A DNA stretch of 30,642 nt from JBBIJH01 sp037446075 (lineage in GTDB: Bacteria > Bacteroidota > Ignavibacteria > UBA10030 > JAHEZR01): NCBI GenBank assembly GCA_037446075.1, contig JBBIJH010000016.1:1-30642 (forward strand), written 5' to 3'. A program made the position numbers and the translations under genes. Positions 24,401 to 30,642 of this stretch are shown here, one piece after another. Every line of letters starts with the position of its first letter. Position 1 is the stretch's first letter. Below the pieces are notes generated by a model. That model did no database searches and had not been told where the DNA came from. It saw only the letters and a list, made by a program, of their open reading frames with translations.

Positions 24401-25197
24401 TGGTTTAAAGAACCGCTGATATTGAAAACCGGACTACCTGACCCATTCGTGCCGTTAAAAGTACCTCCTGTAATATCGATCGAACCGCCAATCGTATGCG
24501 TTGGAGTTCCGGATGTAGTTCCACGAAACGTGCCAGTCTGAACAGTTAGGTTTCCATTGATCGTCATACTACTGGTGCCAGGGTTGACAATGGCACCAGC
24601 TGCGTTAATCGTAAGGTTGCCATATGCAATAGTGCTCGTGAAACCATTTGATGTCTGATATTCAACAGTTGTTGTGGAGGCAAAAGAGCGCGTGATCGTT
24701 CCAGAAGAGGAATTTGGGAAAGAACCAGAAATTTGATTGTGGGTATACTTTCCGCCTCCAAGCATCTGCCAAACATCACTCGAACTATTGAAAAGGAGTG
24801 TCCGATTCCCAGAACCGGGGTTGCCATTGTTGGTGAGTACTCCACCATCATCGATGATAAGATCATTTGATCCTGGTCCACCAATAGTGAGTAAGTTTGC
24901 CGTAGTTCCACTTAAAGCTAACCCGATTGTGTTCACATTTCCTGGATACCCGATCTGAAGAGATCTGCAAGCCCTGGCAATAGGCCCATCGAGAGTTACA
25001 GTGAAACTACCAGCGATAAACGTATTATCAAAGATCACGTCATCGGCGCTAGTTGGCACACCGTCTGGGTCCCAATTGTTGGTGTCGCCCCACTTATCTG
25101 TGCCAGCACCACCGTCCCATTTTTTCGTATCCGCCCTCGCTGCACCGAGAAGGACGACGCAAAATAGAGCGGTCAGAAGCCTACCAAGGATTTTCAT
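21448..25197 (-). CDS. Large T9SS-secreted adhesin-like protein (1249 aa)
   Basis: AGGAGGG four bases before the ATG fixes the start. After a signal peptide (LLTALFCVVLLGAARA) comes a block seen at the front of large surface proteins: WDGGAGTDKWGDTNNWDPDG, then VPTSADDVIF. Residues from about 150 to 420 are Gly/Ser/Thr-rich beta-helix-like repeats of about 25 residues (LTVQTGTFRGTTSGTPTHTI, SIDITGGTFNGTNGSGSPVF). An InlB/Flg_new-like repeat follows (ASAGEKGAVSPSGSVSV, GYHIADVVVDGNSVG), then two Ig-like domains (VQWQVSTDDGGSFSDISGAT and VQWQVSTNGGSSWSDISGAT). Next are a mixed domain (about 855-1100), a charged K/R/D/G/N tract (about 1110-1143) and a T9SS sorting domain from YQAYPDPFNPTTTIRFDLP to FTDVKRMVLLK. 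A role in adhesion or surface structure is inferred from the architecture. Confidence 0.93.
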   Translation of the reverse strand: MKILGRLLTALFCVVLLGAARADTKKWDGGAGTDKWGDTNNWDPDGVPTSADDVIFDNTFIAGSFTVTLDGPIARACRSLQIGYPGNVNTIGLALSGTTANLLTIGGPGSNDLIIDDGGVLTNNGNPGSGNRTLLFNSSSDVWQMLGGGKYTHNQISGSFPNSSSGTITRSFASTTTVEYQTSNGFTSTIAYGNLTINAAGAIVNPGTSSMTINGNLTVQTGTFRGTTSGTPTHTIGGSIDITGGTFNGTNGSGSPVFNISGSLNQTAGTYMASSSTGVPTINFSGSGSGALNLSGTVSNSLHIITIGASRTIALQSTLPVAIGGSIIVNGGLHCGANIVNGSGDFTLASEAELGIGSTDGIAASGATGNIQVSGTRTFSTDAKYIYNGSAAQNTGDGLPGAVKNLTIDNDAGVTLSNSTMVSTTLALTNGIITAGANTLTVGPSGSISGGSSSSYVDGKLARVYSNTESKSFPVGKGGNYRPLTLNFTALTGTSTVIVEQFESGFPGIAPAGTALLGSRYWNVTQTGASGFTYDLTLDGSDLTPTGSVKLIKHDGGTTVALPTTTPNYTASGLTTLSDFALGEEIISTFLITASAGEKGAVSPSGSVSVASGSDQTFTITPDPGYHIADVVVDGNSVGAVTTYTFSNVTADHTITASFAVNCASPNVISGPEDQTGCAGTEVSFSASASGDPSPAVQWQVSTDDGGSFSDISGATTTTLSFTPSALDNGKLYRAVFTNDCANATSDAARLTVNTEPVVTTTPTDQTVLAGTDASFSAGASGSPTPTVQWQVSTNGGSSWSDISGATSTTFMVSSASSSQSSYKYRAVFSNTCGTATSPSATLTVKPSALLKVQFLLHILLDNTCRPKIRNMPVAGAEVRVYTMGDVCTENLVVSGKPKIWGKIFDGPLGPSDPDSGCPIVTVGSYLAKGTTDANGEVRIVVPPTANNPNTDYVVIGSTLSFDDIRTGEEPDALYSGDRVRNVKAGEQKIVKLRRVRLFSGRIVPAKYLEEYGSYLAIIEPEYIDWEADQEQYPFVLESEGDWSVTTSIEPPEGFVSDYSKLSAEVDDTTAAIQFTLTDIGSDWSATSVKHQIRHKGKFTVRSSTVPMFDKKKGKRDDRGKGNDRGKGNDKREGDDKGKRGGRSGALHDGEVGLTTTLIPGEYALYQAYPDPFNPTTTIRFDLPKASVVTVKVYDVLGRELATLVDGEYRDAGRHEVRFSATGASTSGVYFYRISAGPFTDVKRMVLLK

Positions 25198-26184
25198 AAG
25201 ACCCTCCTAAACAAAATGTTTTGAGATATGGGAATGGATTTTAGGTTCAGGGGGACGAGAGAATCAATGCTCGGGACATACTTGGGGTTTGGCTATAGGC
25301 TAATCCCGCTTCATTACTTATTGCTGATTGGACTATTCAAAAGCCGACTTGACAGTTCGTCAATTTGTTCTCGGCGCTGTCAGCGTTCAAGATTTAGAGA
25401 CACCGATCAACCTCGTGCCTATTCTTGTTCACCACTCGTTGGACATGCTGAGGGCTATAGGATCGCCTGGCTGGCGACACTCCCATCGGTGTCGGCGACC
25501 TGGAAAAGGTACCAATCACAACGATGCCGACAAAACTAAGAATGTGGTACAAGAATCTCGCAACTGTTTTGCAAGAGAGCCTCCTCTGATAACGCTATGC
25601 GAAGAAAATGAAGGAAAGGGGCAGAGCGTGGTTAGAAGGAGCACTTCTCTCAAGATTGAAAGGGGCGGGCAGCCAGTAGCTTTGCTGTACAGACTGTGTT
25701 TCGAATCCAATGATAGGAAAACCTGCGGGTGATCATGCATCTTGCCACCCCAACTTTACAAAGAGATAATGTAGAGGAAAGGAAGAGTCGTCCCTGGGTG
25801 AGTAGAAGCTCGGATGCTCGCGCTGATATCGACGCTCGAAGGTAGTAGATTAACGATAAAAAATCAAGTCAAAAGTTTTCAGCCTTACGTTAGGAGGATC
25901 ACCCTTATAAAAAGGAATGGATGGTGATTGGGGGAGGCACATCGGGAGCCATAGATCAGACTGTGAAGAATTGGTTAGAAACCAGCACGCGGGATCTTTG
26001 CAAATTTCACCTAAAACAGGGGATCCTGAGATAAAACCTGCCCGTCAGGAGACCGAATCGTGCAAAGGGCTAACGTGGCATGCACTTCCTCCGACGTGTC
26101 AGATTTTTCAAAGGGTCGGGGGGAACGTTTGACGCCCCTTCAAAGAAGGCTCCGTTGTAGTGAGGTGCGCTGCACATCCAGCCC
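25198..26184. other. Long intergenic region without a recognisable gene
   Basis: Nearly 1 kb between the adhesin promoter and the terminator after the DUF4175 gene shows no convincing gene. The longest frames start with TTG or lack a ribosome binding site. Some short open stretches look protein-like, for example a plus-strand segment near 25463-25591 reading PIGVGDLEKVPITTMPTKL and another near 25921-26034 starting MVIGGGTSGAIDQTVKNWLE. They are short, in different frames, and match no family I know. The region may be decayed genes or non-coding DNA. Confidence 0.5.
25238..25267 (-). promoter_or_regulatory. Possible promoter of the adhesin gene
   Basis: TTGATT (25267-25262) and TAAAAT (25243-25238) on the minus strand are 18 bases apart. 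The -10 matches 5 of 6 positions and the -35 matches 4 of 6. The leader would be about 34 bases and would include the AGGAGGG ribosome binding site. Confidence 0.42.
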
Positions 26185-26235
26185 AAAACAAAAACCCGCT
26201 CTTTGAGAGATCATCTATCTACCAACGAGCGGGCT
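26185..26235 (-). terminator. Rho-independent terminator after the DUF4175 gene
   Basis: On the minus strand AGCCCGCTC (26235-26227) pairs with GAGCGGGTT (26201-26193), a stem of nine pairs including one G-U. The loop of 25 bases can itself form a small hairpin. The stem is followed directly by TTTTTGTTTT. The orientation fits the DUF4159-DUF4175 transcription unit, which ends about 165 bases upstream. Confidence 0.7.
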
Positions 26236-26333
26236 ACGAGACTCTGTTATCCGTGCGATAAATCGCGGAGTTATACGTTGATCGGATGCTTAGACCAGAT
26301 GCCTGCGGCTTCAGGCTCCGTACCGAATACCAA

Positions 26334-26410
26334 CTACTTGCTACTTTTTACTTCCTACTTCCTACTGACCGGAATTCCCCACTGGCTACCGGATACTGCC
26401 TATCGTCTGC
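26334..26410. repeat. Heptanucleotide tandem repeat, decaying to one side
   Basis: Starting at 26334 the plus strand reads in 7-base steps. The first five units are CTACTTG, CTACTTT, TTACTTC, CTACTTC and CTACTGA. After a few divergent units come TGGCTAC, CGGATAC and TGCCTAT, which keep the phase and a TAC/TAT core. The tract runs up to and over the stop codon of the DUF4175 gene (26400-26402). Short-period arrays of this kind occur in intergenic DNA of several bacterial groups. Confidence 0.6.
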
Positions 26411-29400
26411 TTTCTCCCTCCCCCACTTCCACTCGCTGCAGTGCTTCAAAATACTTCCTGATCAACTCCTCATAATCTTTCGTGTATCCCTGTTCCAACG
26501 CCTTCAGCAAATCCTGCATTAATCGATTTTTCCTCTCCTGCGTTGTCAGGTCAAGTTCTCCGGGGGGTTTCCGAACAATGTCTTTTCCTGGCTCCGCTCT
26601 TCTTCGCCTCTCAAAGTCTCGCTCCCGCATCGAGCGCTCAGCGTCCAGCAGACGAGACAGGATACGCTCCTGTCGCTGCAGCGTTTGCGGGTTGACATTC
26701 TTCTGTTCCAGATCTCTTACAACCTCTCTCATCTCCTCGCCGATTTTGCCGAGATCACCCAGAATTCTCTCCCTCTCCGCGCTTCGCCTCGCCTCCTCAT
26801 TCAGCTCTTGCAGAGACTTCATCACCGCCGCCTGCTGTGCGGCAAGACGCGCCATCTCTGCTTGTTGTTCCATCGTCATTGCGTTCGTCTGCCCAAGCTG
26901 CTGTGTGCCCGCATTAATCTGCTGTTGCTGACCGATCATCTGCCCGAGCTGCTGAAGGAGCATCTGGAGGCCTCCGCCGCCACCTTGCATCATCGCCTGA
27001 AGAGAATTCAGCGTTTGTGCCGCAGCTTCGTTCAGCGCTCCCATTGCCTCTCCCTGTTGTTGGGAAGCCTGCACGCCGTTGCGGGATTCAATCCCTTCCA
27101 TTGCTTCGCTCATCCCCCGGAGCGCGTTTCCCATCGCCTTTCCCATGGTTGGTGTCACCGCCAGTGTGCGGCGAGAGAGCTTCATCGTCTCCTCGATGAT
27201 CTTGTTCAGTTCGTTCATCAGTTTCATCTGTTCCTGTGCAGTCTCGCGGAATTGCTGGGAGTTTGGTTCCAAACTCTCTGATTCTTTCTTGAGCGCTTCC
27301 TGGTTTTTCGACGTCTCTAGGAGATCTTGGAGTATCTTTTTCAAATCCCTCACGATCTGCTGCTGTTGTCTCTGTTGCATCGATTTCTGTACCTGTTGCA
27401 ACTGCTTCAGCAATTGCTCCAGTGCGGAAGTAAGGTCCCGCTGCTGTGCCTGGCATTGGCCCATATTTCCCGACTGGAGCTCTTCGGCGGACTGCTCCAT
27501 GTTCTGGCCAAGCTGCTGCTTCGTCAGCTCTTCCAACAGCTTCTGCATTTCTTCCAGTGGCATCTCGCTGGGGAATTCCTCCATTCTTTGCTCAAGCCCA
27601 CCCAATTCTTTTTCGAGTGACTCGAGATCCCCCTTTGCGTCCCGTTGCCTCTGGGCAAGCTCCTCCCGCTTTGCTGCGTCCGAAGGAGTAGTCTGTTGAG
27701 TTTCTTCATCGATTTGCTTCTGTTTGTCGAGCAACGCAGCTGCACGCTTCAGGGCCTCCTCCAGCTTTTGCTCGATCTGGATCCGCCTCAAGAGGCTCAG
27801 CGTGCGCTCGAGGCTTTGCCTGAACATTTCTTCGTTGAAGGTAAACTTCTGAAGTGTCTCGCGCAGCTGGTCGGGGTTGAGGTTCCGGAGAGCTTCCTGA
27901 AGTTTCTTCATTGCCTCGCGCAGCTCGGGGGAGTTCAGCTGCTCCATAAGTTTTTGTAGCTCCAGGTACTTCTCCAGCGTCTCTGGTGAGAGAAGCCGGT
28001 TCTTCTCCATCTGCTCGATTACCTGGTCGAGTTTGCGGCTTGTCTCCTCCAGGTTTTTCTGCAGTTCCTCATATTTCTTCATAAGCTCTTGCGTTTGCTT
28101 TTGCTTCTCCCAGTTCAGTTGTTCCCGTGACTTTTTCAGGTCCTGATCAATCTGCTCCAGTTGCTGCCTCAACTCCCTTGCACCCTCCGATGCGCTCTTC
28201 AGATCCTCGAGTGCCTCGTGCTGCGACTTTTCCACATCGGCGAAAATCTCATCGAGCGACGGAACCCGAATGGAGAAAGTCTGACTCCTGCCAACGTTCG
28301 GCCCGGAGACGAAATCGTTGTCGTAGACCTCGGCGAAGTAGCTCACGACATCCTCCGTGACAAGATTCAACGGCTTCAGGTCCCAGGTGTACGAGATGTC
28401 GAGATTGATAGCACTTCCAACAGAAGGATGAACTGACTTCGGGAGAGGGATATCAACAAAGGTGTAATCCTCAGCTGGCCGCTCGTAACGTGAATGAACA
28501 AGCCTGTAGCCGAGGCGAAGTCTGCTGAATCCGAAATCATCGCGAACTTTAAGGAAGAGCGGAAGCCGCCGTTCGTCTGCGAGGTCAATGTCTCTTCCTG
28601 GAAAGACAATGCTCACTGTTGGGTCTTCGTCGCGAATCGCCCTCAACTGGTATTCGATGGGGTCGCTATTTTTGATTCCCTTTTCATCTACCAGAAGAAG
28701 ATGATACGCACGGTCTCTGGAGAGGATGAATCGCCCCGAGGCGTCCTCGCCTGCGACTCTCATCGAGAGGTTGCTTCCGTCATCGAACACAAGGACTGCT
28801 TCTGCCAATTCTTTGTTTGCACGAAGCTCGACGTCGATCTTTGTTCCGACAAGTGCAGTGACATCTCCAACGTTGTCACCGAGAGTCCTGCCGGGAATTC
28901 CGGTATAGGATGGGTAAGTGAGATGGAGCCGAAGATTCTTTACCGCGGGGCGGTCGAGCACGCTGATTTTATACTGCTCACTTGTACTGCCTTGCGCTTG
29001 GGCATAATAATGCGTGGATTGCTTGATCGAGTTGATCTCGTATGTGAATTTCCCATCGGTCCTTTTCCCTAGAGCAGTGCGAGCAAAATTCAGCTCGCCT
29101 TCCGATCGAGTGAAGAGCGAGACGTTGTCCACCGGCATGCCTTCGACTGAAACAGACAGACGCACATCATCCCCTCGTATCACCTCAGCATTTCCGGGCT
29201 CGATGACGAACCGGATCCGTGGCGGCACAGCAAACTCTGACCGAAAGTGAGCCAGGCGATGCGCCGCATCAAGAAGGCTGGAGGAGAAGAGCAGGAAAAC
29301 AGCAAACGCTGCCAACCCAGCACCGACAATTATGTTCCCAAGCCGCCTCGGGCGGTGGTAGGAGATCGCTTCGCTGAAGTCAAGCGTCGAGACCTCATCC

Positions 29401-29864
29401 TTCAGATCGACGAACGCCGCATCGATTAGCGCGGGGGAGTAGAGAGTTGCACCCTCCTGTTTCTCCCGATGAAGCTGAAGAAGATTAAGCAGACGGTCCT
29501 TGATGTTCGGAAAATGCTCACCAACTTTCACCGCCAAGGTTTCATCGTCGGTGCTCTTGGGAATCCCTGCCCATCTCAGCAGCGGCCGGACGAACAGCCA
29601 CGCGAGGCCGCCGCTAAGCGAGACCGTAACAAACCAGAAGAGAATCGTCCTTCCCGATATGCTTAGGTGCAACGTGGCCTCGAGTATGATCGCAAAGAGG
29701 AGGATTCCAAGAAACCCAAGAGCGAAAAGAAGTGCGCCAGCAAGGAGTTGTTCTTTGCACTCCTTTGCCCGCAGAACACTCAGCTTGCGCAGGATCTCTT
29801 GGTAAACATCTCCAGCATCGGTATGTCGCTGTGAGCCCATCGCGTTTAATGAGTTAACGCCCAT
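26400..29864 (-). CDS. DUF4175 family membrane-anchored protein with long coiled coil
   Basis: The 1154-aa protein has two N-terminal membrane helices (about residues 43-65 and 70-92: ALLFALGFLGILLFAIILEA and ILFWFVTVSLSGGLAWLFV). A third lies near 178-198 (IIVGAGLAAFAVFLLFSSSL). Extracytoplasmic beta-rich domains follow (RIRFVIEPGNAEVIRGDDVR; LRLHLTYPSYTGIPGRTLGD). From about residue 530 to the end it is a very long Gln/Glu/Leu-rich coiled coil (KYEELQKNLEETSRKLDQVI; KQLQQVQKSMQQRQQQQIVR). This matches the DUF4175 layout seen in Alphaproteobacteria and Bacteroidota, where the function is unknown. The start is uncertain: the ATG at 29864 overlaps the DUF4159 stop by 19 bases, and the ATG at 29840 would leave a 5-base gap; neither has a clear ribosome binding site. 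It is probably translationally coupled to the DUF4159 gene. Confidence 0.88.
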   Translation of the reverse strand: MGVNSLNAMGSQRHTDAGDVYQEILRKLSVLRAKECKEQLLAGALLFALGFLGILLFAIILEATLHLSISGRTILFWFVTVSLSGGLAWLFVRPLLRWAGIPKSTDDETLAVKVGEHFPNIKDRLLNLLQLHREKQEGATLYSPALIDAAFVDLKDEVSTLDFSEAISYHRPRRLGNIIVGAGLAAFAVFLLFSSSLLDAAHRLAHFRSEFAVPPRIRFVIEPGNAEVIRGDDVRLSVSVEGMPVDNVSLFTRSEGELNFARTALGKRTDGKFTYEINSIKQSTHYYAQAQGSTSEQYKISVLDRPAVKNLRLHLTYPSYTGIPGRTLGDNVGDVTALVGTKIDVELRANKELAEAVLVFDDGSNLSMRVAGEDASGRFILSRDRAYHLLLVDEKGIKNSDPIEYQLRAIRDEDPTVSIVFPGRDIDLADERRLPLFLKVRDDFGFSRLRLGYRLVHSRYERPAEDYTFVDIPLPKSVHPSVGSAINLDISYTWDLKPLNLVTEDVVSYFAEVYDNDFVSGPNVGRSQTFSIRVPSLDEIFADVEKSQHEALEDLKSASEGARELRQQLEQIDQDLKKSREQLNWEKQKQTQELMKKYEELQKNLEETSRKLDQVIEQMEKNRLLSPETLEKYLELQKLMEQLNSPELREAMKKLQEALRNLNPDQLRETLQKFTFNEEMFRQSLERTLSLLRRIQIEQKLEEALKRAAALLDKQKQIDEETQQTTPSDAAKREELAQRQRDAKGDLESLEKELGGLEQRMEEFPSEMPLEEMQKLLEELTKQQLGQNMEQSAEELQSGNMGQCQAQQRDLTSALEQLLKQLQQVQKSMQQRQQQQIVRDLKKILQDLLETSKNQEALKKESESLEPNSQQFRETAQEQMKLMNELNKIIEETMKLSRRTLAVTPTMGKAMGNALRGMSEAMEGIESRNGVQASQQQGEAMGALNEAAAQTLNSLQAMMQGGGGGLQMLLQQLGQMIGQQQQINAGTQQLGQTNAMTMEQQAEMARLAAQQAAVMKSLQELNEEARRSAERERILGDLGKIGEEMREVVRDLEQKNVNPQTLQRQERILSRLLDAERSMRERDFERRRRAEPGKDIVRKPPGELDLTTQERKNRLMQDLLKALEQGYTKDYEELIRKYFEALQRVEVGEGESRR

Positions 29865-30532
29865 ACGACGAGGTTCGTTCCGAAGCGTAGAGCCTCCTCG
29901 TGTTTTGCCACGGGGTCATTGTGGACGGAAGGATCATTCCAGCCGTCGCTGGGATTGGATTCATACGTGTAATACACGACCAACCTGCCTTTGTGAAAGA
30001 GTCCGAATCCTTGGGGTGGTTTCCCATCGTGCTCATGCGTTTTCGGCGGGCCGTTCGGAAAATCAAAGTGACAATGGTAAAGACCGTAGGAAAACGGAAG
30101 TTCGACAAGTTCCTGATCGGGAAAAACCTTTTTGATCTCCCGACGGAAAGCTTTGTCCATCCCATAGTCGTCGTCGGCGTAGAGGAAACCACCAGCTTCC
30201 AGATACTTCCGGAGTCGACGTGCTTCCTCGTCTGTGAAGCGGATATTGCCATGGCCAGTCATGAAGAGGAAAGGGTAGGAGAAAAGGTTCTCACTCGAGA
30301 TCTCAACAAACTCGTATTTTGGATTGACGTCGATGTTTGTGTTCTGTTTGATGAAGTTGAGGAGATTCACTTCCTCGTTCGGGTCGTTGTACCAATCCCC
30401 GCCGCCGCTGTACTTGAGACGCGCAATCTTAAGAGAGCTTGGTGTCGGCTGCTGGGAAATGGCGACTTCACCAGCCACCAAAGAGATCAGAGACGCCAAA
30501 AGAAATTGTAATGTCCAGCTTGAGTGTCTCAT
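29846..30532 (-). CDS. DUF4159 family exported protein
   Basis: The 228-aa protein (Met at 30532, giving a signal peptide MRHSSWTLQFLLASLISLVA ending before EVAISQQ) belongs to the DUF4159 family. Marks are IARLKYSGGGDWYNDPNEEV, LFMTGHGNIRFTDEEARRLR, KYLEAGGFLYADDDYGMDKA, LPFSYGLYHCHFDFPNG and GRLVVYYTYESNPSDGWND. The central block looks like a class I glutamine-amidotransferase-like fold with Asp in place of the nucleophile, so an enzymatic amidotransferase role is unlikely. A longer frame to 30616 starts with TTG and is less likely. The family often accompanies DUF4175 and other membrane-associated genes of unknown function, and the DUF4175 gene follows directly here. The rest of the operon probably lies to the right of the window. 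Confidence 0.88.
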   Translation of the reverse strand: MRHSSWTLQFLLASLISLVAGEVAISQQPTPSSLKIARLKYSGGGDWYNDPNEEVNLLNFIKQNTNIDVNPKYEFVEISSENLFSYPFLFMTGHGNIRFTDEEARRLRKYLEAGGFLYADDDYGMDKAFRREIKKVFPDQELVELPFSYGLYHCHFDFPNGPPKTHEHDGKPPQGFGLFHKGRLVVYYTYESNPSDGWNDPSVHNDPVAKHEEALRFGTNLVVWALTH

Positions 30533-30642
30533 GTTCTCGGATTTGATACCACCAGAAGGTAGGAAAATGGGGAAAGAGAAGCAACTAGCGATTTGCCTCA
30601 CGAAAAATCTATTCAAGATGGGGGTGTTGCCTCATGTAAGTT

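Noticed and set aside
25697..25712. GTTTCGAATCC, similar to a tRNA T-loop
   Set aside because: No flanking T-stem pairing, acceptor stem or anticodon arm could be built around it.
25328..25732. Plus-strand 134-codon open frame in the large gap
   Set aside because: It begins with TTG, has no ribosome binding site, its composition (many Arg, Cys, His, Ser) is typical of chance frames, and no family is recognised.
26685..27699. Leu/His/Ser/Cys-rich plus-strand frames opposite the DUF4175 coiled coil
   Set aside because: They are complements of Gln/Glu/Leu codons in a long coiled coil and carry no independent signal.

Overview
This window most likely comes from the Bacteroidota/Ignavibacteria/Chlorobi (FCB) lineage. 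Two proteins end in the type IX secretion (T9SS) sorting domain with the NPFNPTT signature that is abundant in Ignavibacteria-like genomes. A PorV/PorQ-family outer-membrane protein, a conserved Bacteroidota protein usually mislabelled 'asparagine synthetase B', a DUF4159/DUF4175 pair and an active/inactive M16 peptidase pair fit the same placement. No rRNA, tRNA, CRISPR array or intact mobile element was seen. Genus cannot be read from the sequence.

Layout. 1-0.96 kb: the 3' end of a T9SS cargo gene, then two gene remnants (a partial second copy of the AsnB-like 3' end and the C-terminal end of an AAA/DUF4143-type ATPase). 0.97-7.0 kb: a minus-strand operon in the order TPR protein, catalytic M16 peptidase, inactive M16 partner, AsnB-like secreted protein, with a near-consensus sigma70-type promoter. 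7.1-9.6 kb: plus-strand dxr and rseP, followed by a weak terminator. 9.7-17.2 kb: a long minus-strand run of lon, a small lipoprotein, dnaX, a previously easy-to-miss 52-codon ORF, a PorV-family gene, a DUF1684 lipoprotein and an unknown exported protein. lon has a TTGACA-17-TATATT promoter. 17.4-18.1 kb: a plus-strand metallophosphoesterase. 18.2-21.1 kb: minus-strand M14 carboxypeptidase, ECF sigma factor and its zinc anti-sigma factor. 21.4-25.2 kb: a 1249-aa secreted T9SS adhesin-like protein. 25.2-26.4 kb: a 1.2-kb region with no convincing gene, containing a strong terminator and a decaying heptanucleotide repeat. 26.4-30.5 kb: the DUF4159-DUF4175 pair.

How the parts relate. The window is mainly envelope and housekeeping biology: isoprenoid precursor synthesis (dxr), membrane proteolysis (rseP), cytosolic quality control (lon), replication (dnaX), envelope-stress type regulation (ECF sigma and anti-sigma) and secretion of T9SS cargo, with a PorV-type barrel protein that may belong to the same export route.

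The most unusual observation is the leader of the PorV-family gene. One segment there can pair with either of two others, just downstream of the 52-codon ORF and upstream of the gene's ribosome binding site. It looks like a candidate RNA switch or leader-peptide control region, but this is inference from base pairing in one sequence. Other points worth checking are the two gene remnants at the left end, the resemblance between the AsnB-like protein and the DUF4159 protein, and the architecture of the large adhesin.
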